A stretch of 64,000 nucleotides of DNA. Source: Psychrobacter sp. UBA3483. Its GTDB lineage: Bacteria; Pseudomonadota; Gammaproteobacteria; Pseudomonadales; Moraxellaceae. Location: contig NZ_DFQS01000019.1 in assembly GCF_002377905.1 (NCBI RefSeq), forward strand, positions 62,001 to 126,000, given 5' to 3'. The position numbers and the translations under genes are program-made. A model generated the notes under the pieces. The model was not told the origin of the DNA. It was given only the letters and a program-made list of their open reading frames with translations, and did not search any database. This document shows, piece by piece, positions 36,770 through 45,867 of the stretch; positions within the stretch are counted from its first letter, which is position 1, and each line of letters begins with the position of its first letter.

Positions 36770-36864
36770 TTTTTTGTTTTATGGTTTTTTATCGTTAGTA
36801 TTGGTAATATTTGCCACGAATTTGAATGAAATGCACATTTTTTGCAAAAAATACTAATTAGGGG

Positions 36865-36893
36865 TTGACGCAGGTCCTCTCTATCGGTATTAT
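36865..36893 (+). promoter_or_regulatory. Promoter of the tRNA-Met gene
   Basis: TTGACG (36865-36870) and TATTAT (36888-36893) are separated by 17 bases, a near-consensus sigma-70 promoter. A GC-rich discriminator follows (CCGAGCC), typical of stringently controlled stable RNA genes. The -10 lies within a perfect small palindrome, CGGTATTATACCG (36885-36897). Confidence 0.75.
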
Positions 36894-36907
36894 ACCGAGC
36901 CTTAAAT

Positions 36908-36984
36908 GGCGATGTAGCTCAGCTGGTTAGAGCGCACGACTCATAATCGTGAGGTCAAGAGTTCAAGTCTCTTCATCGCCACCA
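36908..36984 (+). tRNA. tRNA-Met (anticodon CAT)
   Basis: 77 bases with encoded CCA. The acceptor stem GGCGATG pairs with CATCGCC, the D arm has AGCTCAGCTGGTTAGAGC, the anticodon loop is CTCATAA with CAT at 36942-36944, and the T arm reads AGAGTTCAAGTCTCT. The 1-72 G-C pair and lack of three G-C pairs in the anticodon stem argue for an elongator rather than initiator tRNA; a tRNA-Ile2 with modified C34 also starts from CAT and cannot be fully excluded. Confidence 0.95.
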
Positions 36985-37013
36985 TATTTAGCAAGACCAG
37001 CAGTAGTAAAATG

Positions 37014-37041
37014 CCAATCATCTTATGATTGGTTTTTTTTT
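37014..37041 (+). terminator. Terminator after tRNA-Met
   Basis: CCAATCA (37014-37020) and TGATTGG (37026-37032) form a perfect stem with a five-base loop, followed by nine T. Confidence 0.9.
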
Positions 37042-37054
37042 GCCTGATTTTTGC

Positions 37055-37083
37055 TTGCTGACAAAATCAACTTACTTTATAGC
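37055..37083 (+). promoter_or_regulatory. lepA: Candidate lepA promoter
   Basis: TTGCTG (37055-37060) and TATAGC (37078-37083) are 17 bases apart, about 210 bases before the lepA start. A fair match to sigma-70. No gene lies in the 308-base gap from 36985 to 37292, which also contains the tRNA terminator. Confidence 0.35.
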
Positions 37084-37292
37084 GGAAAACTGCTAGAATA
37101 CCTTCGTATGCCTGCGCGTCATAAAAGTTAGTCATTTGCGCTGTGGGCATTTCAATTGCGGCAATACGGTATGTACTTAATCTGTCTCTTTTGGCGTATT
37201 GGCCAGTATGAGCTATAAGTATGTATTCGACGGTTGCCATCTGACACTATGTATATCCGTTATTCAATCCTCCATTATTTAGTAGGCGCTTT

Positions 37293-39092
37293 GTGACTGC
37301 ATTAGCCAATATTCGTAACTTTTCTATTATTGCCCACATTGATCACGGCAAGTCGACCCTTGCTGACCGTTTTATTCAGATGTGCGGCGCGCTGCAAGAT
37401 CGTGAGATGCAGGCACAAGTCCTTGATTCTATGGACATTGAACGTGAGCGCGGCATCACTATTAAAGCCCAGTCTGTGACCTTGTTTTATGATCATCCTA
37501 ACGGTGAGCGTTATCAGCTAAACTTCATTGATACGCCCGGTCACGTCGATTTCTCTTATGAGGTCTCACGCTCATTAGCGGCTTGCGAAGGCGCGCTATT
37601 GGTCGTTGATGCGGCACAAGGCGTTGAAGCACAGTCGGTCGCCAACTGTTATACCGCCGTTGACCAGGGTTTGGAGGTGATGGCAGTTTTAAATAAAATT
37701 GACTTGCCGCAAGTTGAGCCTGAGCGCGTGATTCAAGAGATTGAAGACATTATCGGTATTGATGCAGTTGATGCGCCGCGCGTCTCTGCAAAATCTGGTC
37801 TTGGTGTCGATAAACTGCTAGAGGCCTTGGTTGAATTTATTCCTGCGCCAACGGGCGACCGTGATGCACCGCTACAGGCATTGATTATCGACTCATGGTT
37901 TGACAACTATCTGGGCGTGGTGTCTTTAGTACGTGTGCGTGAAGGAACGATTAAAAAAGGCGATAAGCTGTATATTAAGTCGACCAAAGAGGCGCACTTA
38001 GTGGGCTCAATTGGTGTCTTTACCCCGAAACCTGTAGACACAGGTATTTTACAAGCGGGCGAAGTAGGCTTTGTTATCGCAGGAATCAAAGATATTGCTG
38101 GTGCGCCTGTTGGTGATACGATTACCCATGCCAGTACGCCTGATGTTGAGCGCATTCCTGGATTTAAGCAAATCACGCCGCAAGTTTATTCTGGTATGTT
38201 CCCAGTAGATTCTAGTGATTTTGAAAAATTCCGTGAAGCGCTGCAAAAACTACAGATTAATGATGCATCGCTATACTTTGAGCCTGATACCTCTGATGCG
38301 CTCGGCTTTGGTTTTCGCTGTGGCTTCTTGGGTATGCTGCATATGGAGATTATCCAAGAGCGCTTAGAGCGTGAATATGACTTGGATTTAATCACCACCG
38401 CGCCGTCCGTTATCTATGAGATTGAAAAGAAGAACGGCGAAGTCATTTACGTAGATAACCCGTCAAGATTGCCTGAACCAAATAATATCGAAGAGTTCCG
38501 TGAGCCAATTGCGCGCTGTCAGATTCTAGTGCCGCAAGATTATTTGGGTAACGTCATGACGCTATGTATTGAGCGCCGCGGCGTCCAAGTCGATATGCGT
38601 TTTATGGGTCGCCAAGTGCAGCTGATTTTTGATATTCCGATGGGCGAGGTGGTCATGGACTTCTTTGACCGCCTAAAATCAGTGTCGCGCGGATTTGCGT
38701 CGCTCGATTATAATTTTGAGCGCTATCAAGCTGATAAATTGGTCAAAGTTGATGTCCTCATCAATGGCGATAAAGTCGATGCCTTAGCGATGATTGTGCA
38801 CCAAGATCAAGCACGTTTCCGTGGTAATCAGCTGGTTACTAAGATGAAAGAGCTGATTCCACGTCAGATGTTTGATGTGGCGATTCAAGCGGCGATTGGC
38901 AGTCAAATTATTGGTCGTAGTACGGTCAAAGCCATGCGTAAAGACGTCCTAGCGAAGTGTTATGGCGGTGACGTCTCGCGTAAGAAAAAACTACTGTCTA
39001 AGCAAAAAGCGGGTAAAAAACGTATGAAGCAAGTAGGTAACGTCGAGATTCCACAAGAAGCCTTCTTGGCCGTCTTGCAGGTCGATAATTAA
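37293..39092 (+). CDS. lepA: Elongation factor 4 (LepA)
   Basis: Ribosome-binding GTPase, 599 residues. G1 is AHIDHGKSTL at about 14-23, G3 reads DTPGHVDFSYEVSRSL, and G4 is NKIDLP. The family C-terminal domain ends with KAGKKRMKQVGNVEIPQEAFLAVL. It starts with GTG at 37293 after TAGGCG. It begins the lepA-lepB-DUF4845-rnc-era-recO-pdxJ run, a conserved arrangement linking translation and RNA processing. Confidence 0.96.
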   Translation: MTALANIRNFSIIAHIDHGKSTLADRFIQMCGALQDREMQAQVLDSMDIERERGITIKAQSVTLFYDHPNGERYQLNFIDTPGHVDFSYEVSRSLAACEGALLVVDAAQGVEAQSVANCYTAVDQGLEVMAVLNKIDLPQVEPERVIQEIEDIIGIDAVDAPRVSAKSGLGVDKLLEALVEFIPAPTGDRDAPLQALIIDSWFDNYLGVVSLVRVREGTIKKGDKLYIKSTKEAHLVGSIGVFTPKPVDTGILQAGEVGFVIAGIKDIAGAPVGDTITHASTPDVERIPGFKQITPQVYSGMFPVDSSDFEKFREALQKLQINDASLYFEPDTSDALGFGFRCGFLGMLHMEIIQERLEREYDLDLITTAPSVIYEIEKKNGEVIYVDNPSRLPEPNNIEEFREPIARCQILVPQDYLGNVMTLCIERRGVQVDMRFMGRQVQLIFDIPMGEVVMDFFDRLKSVSRGFASLDYNFERYQADKLVKVDVLINGDKVDALAMIVHQDQARFRGNQLVTKMKELIPRQMFDVAIQAAIGSQIIGRSTVKAMRKDVLAKCYGGDVSRKKKLLSKQKAGKKRMKQVGNVEIPQEAFLAVLQVDN

Positions 39093-39194
39093 ACGTTCAT
39101 TATCTTTTAAAAGATAAAAAGACAGCAATATTTGGCATAGACAGCTTTACTGCAACCGTGGTTTGATTCTCAGCTTGTTAATAGGCAAATTCGT

Positions 39195-40097
39195 ATGGAT
39201 TTTGATTTTAATTTAATTTTAGTGCCATTAACTATTGGCCTAGGTATTATTTGGCTATTAGAGAAGCTGACGCTCAAACAGCGTAAAACCCGCGGTCGCG
39301 GTAAAGAGAGCCTACTGGTACGTTGGGCGTATGATTTTTTCCCAGTGTTAGCGGTGGTCTTGATAGTGCGCTCATTCTTAATTGAGCCGTTTAATATCCC
39401 TTCATCGTCGATGGTGCCAACCTTGTACACGGGTGATTTTATCGCGGTCAATAAATACGCGTATGGCGTACGTCTACCGCTGACTTATAATAAAGTACTT
39501 GATACAGGCACTCCCGAGCACGGCGATGTAGCGGTTTTCCGTTACCCGGAAAATCCAAGTATTTACTATATTAAGCGCGTGATTGGCTTGCCGGGTGATA
39601 CCGTCAGTTATAATCAAGGCACGCTGGCGATTAATGACACGCCAGTTCCTACTAAGGCGATCAATTTTGATGCCGACGCTGAGTTGACCTCACAGCTATA
39701 TCCAGCCGGACAAGTGGCACCCGGACAAGTCTTGACCGAAGACAATGCGATGCGAATGGGGCAACAAGAAGAAAGTCAGGCAAAGTACTTTGAAGAGACC
39801 CAAGGTGACAACAAACACTTGGTTCGCTACTTAGCAGATATGAATAGCTCGCAATACGCGCCATTTTTGCAGCAAGAATCGCCAGAAGTGGTCAGCTCTG
39901 AAGGCACAGAGTGGCGTATCAGAGTGCCAGAAGGTCATTACTTTGTAATGGGTGATAATCGCGATCGTAGTGCTGATGGGCGTTTTTGGGGTTTCGTTCC
40001 TGATGATAATTTAGCGGGTAAAGCGGTTTATATTTGGATGCATAAACCGCCCGGTCTTAATTTACCAACCTTTAAACGTAATGGTAGTATTGATTGA
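39195..40097 (+). CDS. lepB: Signal peptidase I
   Basis: Inner-membrane protease that removes signal peptides from exported proteins. 300 residues. An N-terminal hydrophobic helix is followed by basic TLKQRKTRGRGK and a second helix, and the catalytic dyad is S72 (IPSSSMVPTL) and K127 (YYIKRVIGLPGD). The conserved GDNRDRSADGRFWG block comes near residues 252-265. An extra segment of about 40 residues rich in Gln/Glu sits between the dyad region and that block. The gap to lepA is 102 bases. Confidence 0.96.
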   Translation: MDFDFNLILVPLTIGLGIIWLLEKLTLKQRKTRGRGKESLLVRWAYDFFPVLAVVLIVRSFLIEPFNIPSSSMVPTLYTGDFIAVNKYAYGVRLPLTYNKVLDTGTPEHGDVAVFRYPENPSIYYIKRVIGLPGDTVSYNQGTLAINDTPVPTKAINFDADAELTSQLYPAGQVAPGQVLTEDNAMRMGQQEESQAKYFEETQGDNKHLVRYLADMNSSQYAPFLQQESPEVVSSEGTEWRIRVPEGHYFVMGDNRDRSADGRFWGFVPDDNLAGKAVYIWMHKPPGLNLPTFKRNGSID

Positions 40098-40262
40098 TAT
40101 CATCGCTTTTTAAAGGTTGCTGCGCTAAAGAATGATGTACCGATAATAGATTGTGCTAATATTATGGCCGGCTAAAGAAAACCATGATATTAAAGGTTAT
40201 TGATAAGATAGTTTTTTAAATATGGCAGTTTACCTATAGCAACTTACCCTTTGAGAGGTCTT

Positions 40263-40658
40263 ATGGTGCAGCAGTTATCTGGGTTGTCTTCGCAGCGCGG
40301 CGCTAGTGTAACGAGTGTCGTTTTTATCATTATCGTTTTGGGCGTGGCGGCTAAATTGTTTGTGGCTATTGCACCAGCACAAATTGGCGATTATCAGTTG
40401 ACAAAAACCTTAAGTGCGCAGCTTAAAGAGTCCAATGCCAATAAAGAAACGGCCAAGCAGTTTGTAGAGCGCGTGAATAAGCAGCTGTCTATTAACGCCG
40501 ATTATGATACCAAAGCAGAAGAAGTGTTTACTTTCACCGATAAAAAACCAGGTCAATTGGCTATTCATAAGAAGTACGAAACCACCAATAATTTTTTTGG
40601 TAATATCGATATCGTTAATCGTTTTGAAGGCGACATTGATGCTACTACTGCCGAATAG
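40263..40658 (+). CDS. DUF4845 family membrane protein
   Basis: A small membrane-anchored protein of about 131 residues: a short N-terminus (QRGASVTSVV), one hydrophobic helix at about 17-37, and a periplasmic domain of about 90 residues with TAKQFVERVNKQLSIN. DUF4845 genes are regularly found between lepB and rnc in Pseudomonas and Acinetobacter, which fits this position. Function unknown. ATG 40263 follows GAGAGG; a TTG at 40251 would add four residues. Confidence 0.8.
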   Translation: MVQQLSGLSSQRGASVTSVVFIIIVLGVAAKLFVAIAPAQIGDYQLTKTLSAQLKESNANKETAKQFVERVNKQLSINADYDTKAEEVFTFTDKKPGQLAIHKKYETTNNFFGNIDIVNRFEGDIDATTAE

Positions 40659-40790
40659 CCTAGATATCAGAACTTAAATATCAAAACCTATATATTAAAA
40701 ATTAGAGCACTAAAATTAGCCAGCTAAAAAATCCTAACATTGATTTTTTTAGACCATCTTTAAGATAATGACTTCTCATCATATTTATTA

Positions 40791-41618
40791 ATGAAAAAAA
40801 GGGATACACACAGACCACGCATGAAACCAACTTCGCAGTCTCCTCAGGCGGTTCCCAATCCCCATAAAAATAGCGTGTCTGATGACACGCTTATTATTAG
40901 CGCAGAATTTATTCAACGGTTAGCGATATTGTCGCGCAAGTTGGGCTATGTGTTTAATGATTTAAGCTTGCCTAAACTGGCGCTTACTCATCGCTCCTTT
41001 GATAGTAAGAAAAACTATGAGCGCTTGGAGTTTTTGGGCGACGCATTATTAGGAATGATAGTCGGTGAGGCTTTGTATCATCGCTATCCTACGCAAAATG
41101 AAGGCCGCCTGACGCGCATGCGGGCAACTTTGGTACGGCAGGAATCGCTTGTGATTATTGCCCAAAACCTAGAGCTGTCTAATCATTTAATATTGGGCGT
41201 GGGTGAGCGTAAAGGCGGCGGGCGCAATCGTGCTTCCATTTTGGCAGATGCGGTAGAGTCGTTGATAGGTGCTATTTATTTAGACAGTCAAGATATGGAT
41301 ATTACCCGTGCGTGCGTGCTATCGTGGTATGGTGATCTCATAGACAACGTCAGTGACCAAAAAGCGCTAAAAGACGCCAAGAGCCGATTACAAGAATGGC
41401 TGCAATCTAAGCAGTTTGATTTGCCGCATTATGAGCTGATGGAAACCCGTGGCAATGCACCGCACCAAATCTTTGTGGTGCGCTGTCAGGTTAATATCAA
41501 TAATTGTCCTGATATTACCGAGTCTGGCGAAAGTCGCCGTATTGCTGAGCAAAAAGCGGCAGAATTAATGATTAATCAGCTACATAAACTGCCAGGACAG
41601 CCAAAAAGACGTACCTAG
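40791..41618 (+). CDS. rnc: Ribonuclease III
   Basis: Double-stranded RNA endonuclease, 275 residues. The catalytic signature NYERLEFLGDALL (about 84-96) carries the metal-binding Glu and Asp, and the second acidic cluster is in ILADAVESLIGAIYLD. A dsRNA-binding domain follows at about 198-265. About 40 residues of polar, basic N-terminal extension precede the domain. The start has a poor ribosome site, so a later start remains possible. Next to era as in most gammaproteobacteria. Confidence 0.95.
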   Translation: MKKRDTHRPRMKPTSQSPQAVPNPHKNSVSDDTLIISAEFIQRLAILSRKLGYVFNDLSLPKLALTHRSFDSKKNYERLEFLGDALLGMIVGEALYHRYPTQNEGRLTRMRATLVRQESLVIIAQNLELSNHLILGVGERKGGGRNRASILADAVESLIGAIYLDSQDMDITRACVLSWYGDLIDNVSDQKALKDAKSRLQEWLQSKQFDLPHYELMETRGNAPHQIFVVRCQVNINNCPDITESGESRRIAEQKAAELMINQLHKLPGQPKRRT

Positions 41619-41801
41619 TTTTTTAAAGCTCATTTTTTAAAACCCATTTGCTCTAATACTAAATTCGATGATTTCAATAAATAATTTCAAGGAATTGTTT
41701 TTTGAAATTTTCAATCTTTTTAACATGATCAGTTGTATGTCGCTTTTCTTTAAACAATTAATAAGTGGCATAACTGATGACAACCTCCATAGGATTAATC
41801 C

Positions 41802-42965
41802 ATGAGCAATCACCATGACTTGCCATTAAATAATGAAGATAATGCCAAAAATATGACCGAAAACCCAGATATGAGTTCAAGCCAAAGTGCGACTGCAGCA
41901 AATGGCGTTGTACAAGATGACGTGCAGAAAAAAAACGCCAGATTAAACGATACCAATCTAAAAGTTGATAACACCGAAGATACGACGTTAGATAATGATA
42001 CGACGATAGAAGAGTTTTTTTCAACAAATAACAATGCCCATATCGCTGAAGATTTTAAAGCCGGTTATGTGGCCATTGTTGGTCGCCCGAATGTGGGTAA
42101 ATCAACCTTGATGAACCATTTATTGGGTCAAAAGCTGTCTATCACGTCGCGTAAACCGCAAACCACCCGTCACCGTATTCACGGCATTTTGTCTAATGAT
42201 GAGATGCAAGCGGTGTTTGTTGATACTCCAGGTATTCATCGCAATGAGGTACGCGCTATCAATGAGCGTATGAATAAAGCTGCCGTCTCTGCATTGGTTG
42301 ATGTTGATTTGGTCTTATTTGTCGTTGATTCAGACCAGTGGCGTGATGACGATTTATTGACCCTACAAAAACTTGGCGATACCAATCTGACCGTAGTATT
42401 GGTAATTAATAAAGCCGATACGCTAAAAGATAAAGGTAGCGTGTTACCACTGATCGAAACGTTTAATGAAAGTTTTGATTTCGCTGATATCGTTCCTGTT
42501 TCTGCTTTAAAAAATCAAAACCTAGACCGCTTGCAAGAAGTGATTGCCTCGCATTTGCCAATCGCCGATCCTATCTATGATAGCGAGCAGATTACCGATC
42601 GCTCAGAGCGCTTTTTAGCCAGTGAAATTATTCGCGAAAAAATCATGCGTAGTGCCGGCGATGAAGTACCTTACGATTTGACGGTACAGATTGATGGTTT
42701 TAAAGACGAAGCGGCGCATATTGACCCAAAAACTGGCCGTCCGCGTAAAGCGGTCACTTTTATCGATGCGACCATTTATGTTGAGCGTAGCGGACAAAAA
42801 GCGATCGTCATTGGTGATAAAGGTCAGCGTATCAAACAGGTCGGCATGGATGCACGTAAAGACATGGAACAACTGTTTGATAAGAAAATTATGTTAACAC
42901 TGTGGGTGAAAGTGAAACGCGGCTGGTCTGATGACGAGCGTGCTTTGACCAGTTTAGGATATTAA
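41802..42965 (+). CDS. era: GTPase Era with long N-terminal extension
   Basis: Era binds 16S rRNA and helps assemble the 30S subunit. The usual protein starts at about residue 85 here: G1 is GRPNVGKSTLMN, G3 is DTPGIHRNE, and G4 is NKAD. The C-terminal KH domain has the EIIREKIMRSAGDEVPYDLTV segment and ends with VKVKRGWSDDERALTSLGY. Before it come about 80 acidic, Asn-rich residues with no obvious domain, giving 387 in total instead of about 300. AGGA before ATG 41802 supports translation of the extension; the next in-frame start in the extension region lacks one as good. Confidence 0.93.
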   Translation: MSNHHDLPLNNEDNAKNMTENPDMSSSQSATAANGVVQDDVQKKNARLNDTNLKVDNTEDTTLDNDTTIEEFFSTNNNAHIAEDFKAGYVAIVGRPNVGKSTLMNHLLGQKLSITSRKPQTTRHRIHGILSNDEMQAVFVDTPGIHRNEVRAINERMNKAAVSALVDVDLVLFVVDSDQWRDDDLLTLQKLGDTNLTVVLVINKADTLKDKGSVLPLIETFNESFDFADIVPVSALKNQNLDRLQEVIASHLPIADPIYDSEQITDRSERFLASEIIREKIMRSAGDEVPYDLTVQIDGFKDEAAHIDPKTGRPRKAVTFIDATIYVERSGQKAIVIGDKGQRIKQVGMDARKDMEQLFDKKIMLTLWVKVKRGWSDDERALTSLGY

Positions 42966-43039
42966 GCACGATTAAAAAAGCATGGTGGGTAGATGTTGAC
43001 CGCCATGTATCTATATCACCACGGCTGAGGTAATAATCC

Positions 43040-43819
43040 ATGCGTAATGAAGCGTTAATCGGTTATTTATTACATCAGCGCCCCTACCAAGAAAAGCGCG
43101 CCTTATACTATCTGTTTTCTCAGCAACATGGTGTCATCCATGGCGTTGGCAAAAAAGGCGCGCCGCTTTTTATGCCACTGCAACTTTTTGCCAGTGGTAA
43201 ACGCGATTTAAAAACATTCACGCAGATTAATATTGCGCCATTAAGCTCGATTCAAGAATCTATAGCAAAAAATCCTTTAGCGCTAAAAGACAGTAACGTA
43301 AATCTAGCCCAGACACTGCATCATGAAAGTATCAGCGGACAACATCAATACACTGGCCTTTACTTGAATGAGATATTGTGGCGGCTATTACCCACTGAAG
43401 ATCCTATGCCAATATTATGGCAACACTACCAACATAGCCTACAGCAGCTTAAGCAGCCCTTAACTGCCGATGAGCTGCGTCTATGTTTGCGCCAGTTCGA
43501 GACGCATTTGTTTAACGAATTGGGCTTTGCCTTAACATTAAAACATGACAGCTTAGATCAGCCTATTGAACCTGACACTTGGTACCGTTTCCTACCTGAT
43601 GTGGGCTTGATGCCAATTGTGCATAATGACGATGAGAGCGCTGTTGCGCAGACCGTTTTCAAAGGTAATGAGATTTTGATGATGGAAGAGCAGGGGGTGG
43701 CTGCATCAACCCTTAATGCTTGGTCGCGTTTGCATCGACAATTGATTGACCATTTGCTTGATTATCAACCGTTGCAAAGTCGCTTACTTTGGCAGCAGCA
43801 GCAGCGCTATCAATCTTAG
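43040..43819 (+). CDS. recO: DNA repair protein RecO
   Basis: RecO works with RecR to load RecA at gaps. 259 residues, slightly longer than average. MRNEALIGYLLHQRPYQEKRALYYLFSQQHGVIHGV is the N-terminal OB-fold (in the first ~36 residues), and ANLVQ-like helices follow with the C-terminal PLQSRLLWQQ ending. It sits 74 bases after era and 76 before pdxJ, the usual order. Confidence 0.92.
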   Translation: MRNEALIGYLLHQRPYQEKRALYYLFSQQHGVIHGVGKKGAPLFMPLQLFASGKRDLKTFTQINIAPLSSIQESIAKNPLALKDSNVNLAQTLHHESISGQHQYTGLYLNEILWRLLPTEDPMPILWQHYQHSLQQLKQPLTADELRLCLRQFETHLFNELGFALTLKHDSLDQPIEPDTWYRFLPDVGLMPIVHNDDESAVAQTVFKGNEILMMEEQGVAASTLNAWSRLHRQLIDHLLDYQPLQSRLLWQQQQRYQS

Positions 43820-43895
43820 TCTAATCGTAAAACATACCAATATTTTATAAACTATTTTTTAGTAAATTACTCAAATATGTATAAAAGGATCTTTT

Positions 43896-44693
43896 ATGAC
43901 TAATACTACAGTACAGACACCCCCCTTAGCACAAACCTCAGAGAACGACTTAAAAAAGCCTCTATTGGGGGTAAATATTGACCATGTAGCGACTTTACGT
44001 CAGGCACGTGGTGTCAGTTATCCTAGCCCATTGGCGGCTGCTCTGCTATGTGAGCAAGCTGGAGCTGATGGTATCACTATTCATTTGCGTGAAGACCGCC
44101 GTCACATTCAAGATGCGGACGTTTATGAAATTGCTGAGCAGCTAACCACTAAAATGAACTTGGAGATGGCAGCAACGCCTGAGATGCTAGAGATTGCTCG
44201 TCAGGTTAAGCCATTTTGGGTATGTTTAGTACCTGAAAAACGTGCGGAATTGACTACCGAAGGTGGTCTTGATGTTGCAGGTCAAATAACTTGGTTGACG
44301 GATTACATCAGCAACTTGCAAGCAGTCGGTATCAAAGTTTCTTTGTTTATTGATCCAGAAGATAAGCAGATTGCGGCAGCGGTAAGCTGTGGGGCAGATG
44401 CAATTGAGCTACATACTGGCGCTTATGCGGAAGCCGGTTTAGCAGGTAATATCGCTAAAATGAACGATGAGCTTGCTCGCATTAAGCAAGCTGTGCAAAC
44501 TGCGCAACATGCTAATTCTAAGCTTCTGGTTAATGCGGGTCATGGTTTGACACGTGATAATGTCCACGCTATTGCGCAAATTGATGGCATATATGAGTTA
44601 AATATCGGACATGCCCTCATTGCTGACGCTGTCTTTGTGGGATTAGAACAAGCAATTATTATGATGAAATCCGCTATGCATCAAAGTGTTTGA
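43896..44693 (+). CDS. pdxJ: Pyridoxine 5'-phosphate synthase
   Basis: Condenses 3-amino-2-oxopropyl phosphate with deoxyxylulose phosphate to give pyridoxine 5'-phosphate. 265 residues; the TIM barrel opens with LLGVNIDHVATLRQARG after a ~22-residue polar extension. GADGITIHLREDRRHI, NLEMAAT and LVNAGHGLTRDNV are diagnostic blocks. AAGGATC precedes the ATG. It is the last gene of the lepA-pdxJ run and ends 19 bases before the convergent pilin-like gene. Confidence 0.96.
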   Translation: MTNTTVQTPPLAQTSENDLKKPLLGVNIDHVATLRQARGVSYPSPLAAALLCEQAGADGITIHLREDRRHIQDADVYEIAEQLTTKMNLEMAATPEMLEIARQVKPFWVCLVPEKRAELTTEGGLDVAGQITWLTDYISNLQAVGIKVSLFIDPEDKQIAAAVSCGADAIELHTGAYAEAGLAGNIAKMNDELARIKQAVQTAQHANSKLLVNAGHGLTRDNVHAIAQIDGIYELNIGHALIADAVFVGLEQAIIMMKSAMHQSV

Positions 44694-44712
44694 TGATTTT
44701 CATGTTGTTTTT

Positions 44713-45300
44713 TTAATTTCCACAATCAGTAGGGTGGCTTGCGTTAGGTTTATAAGTAATGCCACCGCCTTGGTTGAATGAAATTTGATACATGGTGTGA
44801 TTGTACGTTGAGGTTGGACAGTACTTAATATGGCCGAAATGGCCGCGTGGACTACCGCTATCACCCCAAAATTTTGTGTAATGGCGTTTATTTCCTACTC
44901 TTAGGTACAAGGTGCTGTATTTAGGTTCTAGTGCTTGTTCTTCTAATAAACCATCAACACCTACGTCAAAGTTGTTATTATTATTTGTATCTAAAAATAG
45001 CAATAGCTTTTTATAGCTGTCTCTGTCACATGTGCCGCCGTTATTAGACAGGCAAACCAGTAAGTCTTGCCTTCTAATAAGGCTTTCAGCTTTCGCTAAT
45101 TTTAAGGTGTTTTTAATTTGTCCCTCAATACGTTTTGCTTCCATACTAGCCAATTGCTCCAATATATAAGGCGTCGCAATCATTACGATAATAGCTAAAA
45201 CGGCGACAGTAACAATCAGTTCTATTAAGGTAAAACCAAATTTACTTTGGGCCTGAAAGTGAGGTTGCTTTCTTGACAATACTTTATATAATTCAATCAT
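44713..45300 (-). CDS. Minor pilin-like protein (GspH/FimT family)
   Basis: 195 residues. A long leader of about 22 residues ends in Gly before FTLIELIVTVAVLAIIVMIA, a class III (type IV prepilin) signal cut by PilD, with Glu at position +5. The C-terminal domain matches the GspH/FimT layout, with two Cys in the middle (CLSNNGGTC) and Cys near the end (KYCPTS and PTDCGN). It would be a minor, pilus-priming subunit of type IV pili or a pseudopilin. No other pilus gene is adjacent. A single gene of this type is common in Acinetobacter-like genomes. Confidence 0.87.
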   Translation of the reverse strand: MIELYKVLSRKQPHFQAQSKFGFTLIELIVTVAVLAIIVMIATPYILEQLASMEAKRIEGQIKNTLKLAKAESLIRRQDLLVCLSNNGGTCDRDSYKKLLLFLDTNNNNNFDVGVDGLLEEQALEPKYSTLYLRVGNKRHYTKFWGDSGSPRGHFGHIKYCPTSTYNHTMYQISFNQGGGITYKPNASHPTDCGN

Positions 45301-45867
45301 GAGAGACTGCTACCTATATAAGCGGTATGGCTATATGAAAGATGCGAAAGTAAAAAATGTGAAAAATCGACTAACCTGAAGCTTAAGACCAAATTTTTAA
45401 AAATGTATAAAGCTAGTTTAATTTTGAGACATATTGCATATAAGTCGAATAATGTTCATTATGGTAAATATAAACTAAATATATGTCTACTGTCAAAGAA
45501 TGTTTCAATTCGTGAATAAGGAGTTTTAGCAATAGAGAAAATTAACGTTTTGTATTAAAATATCTTGAAACAATAGATAGGATTCGTTTCATCATCTATT
45601 GCGACCTCACACACAAAAGATAAAAAGTGTAAAGTGTGTTAGTTGTCAGTAAGTTAAGCTGGCTAATGTGTTTTAGTTATGACATTATCGTGTAATAATG
45701 TGTAGCTGGTTAACGAAAAAAGTTGTAAACTGAATTGATAATCGCTAAGCTACTTCTTAATTGGTTTTGCTTTGTAATTTCAAATTCGTAAATGATGTCT
45801 GCTTTTGGGCATCTTGAGATGCGGTTTTGCTTAACGCATTACTAAAATTATCCTTTGGAGGAAGTTC
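45301..45867. other. 567-base AT-rich space between the pilin-like and ompA-type genes
   Basis: No gene is seen. It is divergent, so it must hold promoters for both sides. It is very AT-rich. The only ribosome site is GGAGG directly before the porin ATG (45857-45861). A long leader for the porin mRNA is plausible; I could not pick a promoter with confidence. Confidence 0.6.

Noticed and set aside
44728..44760. GTAGGGTGGCTTGCG resembling the REP-like palindrome
   Set aside because: It lies in the pilin coding sequence and lacks the second arm, so it is probably chance.
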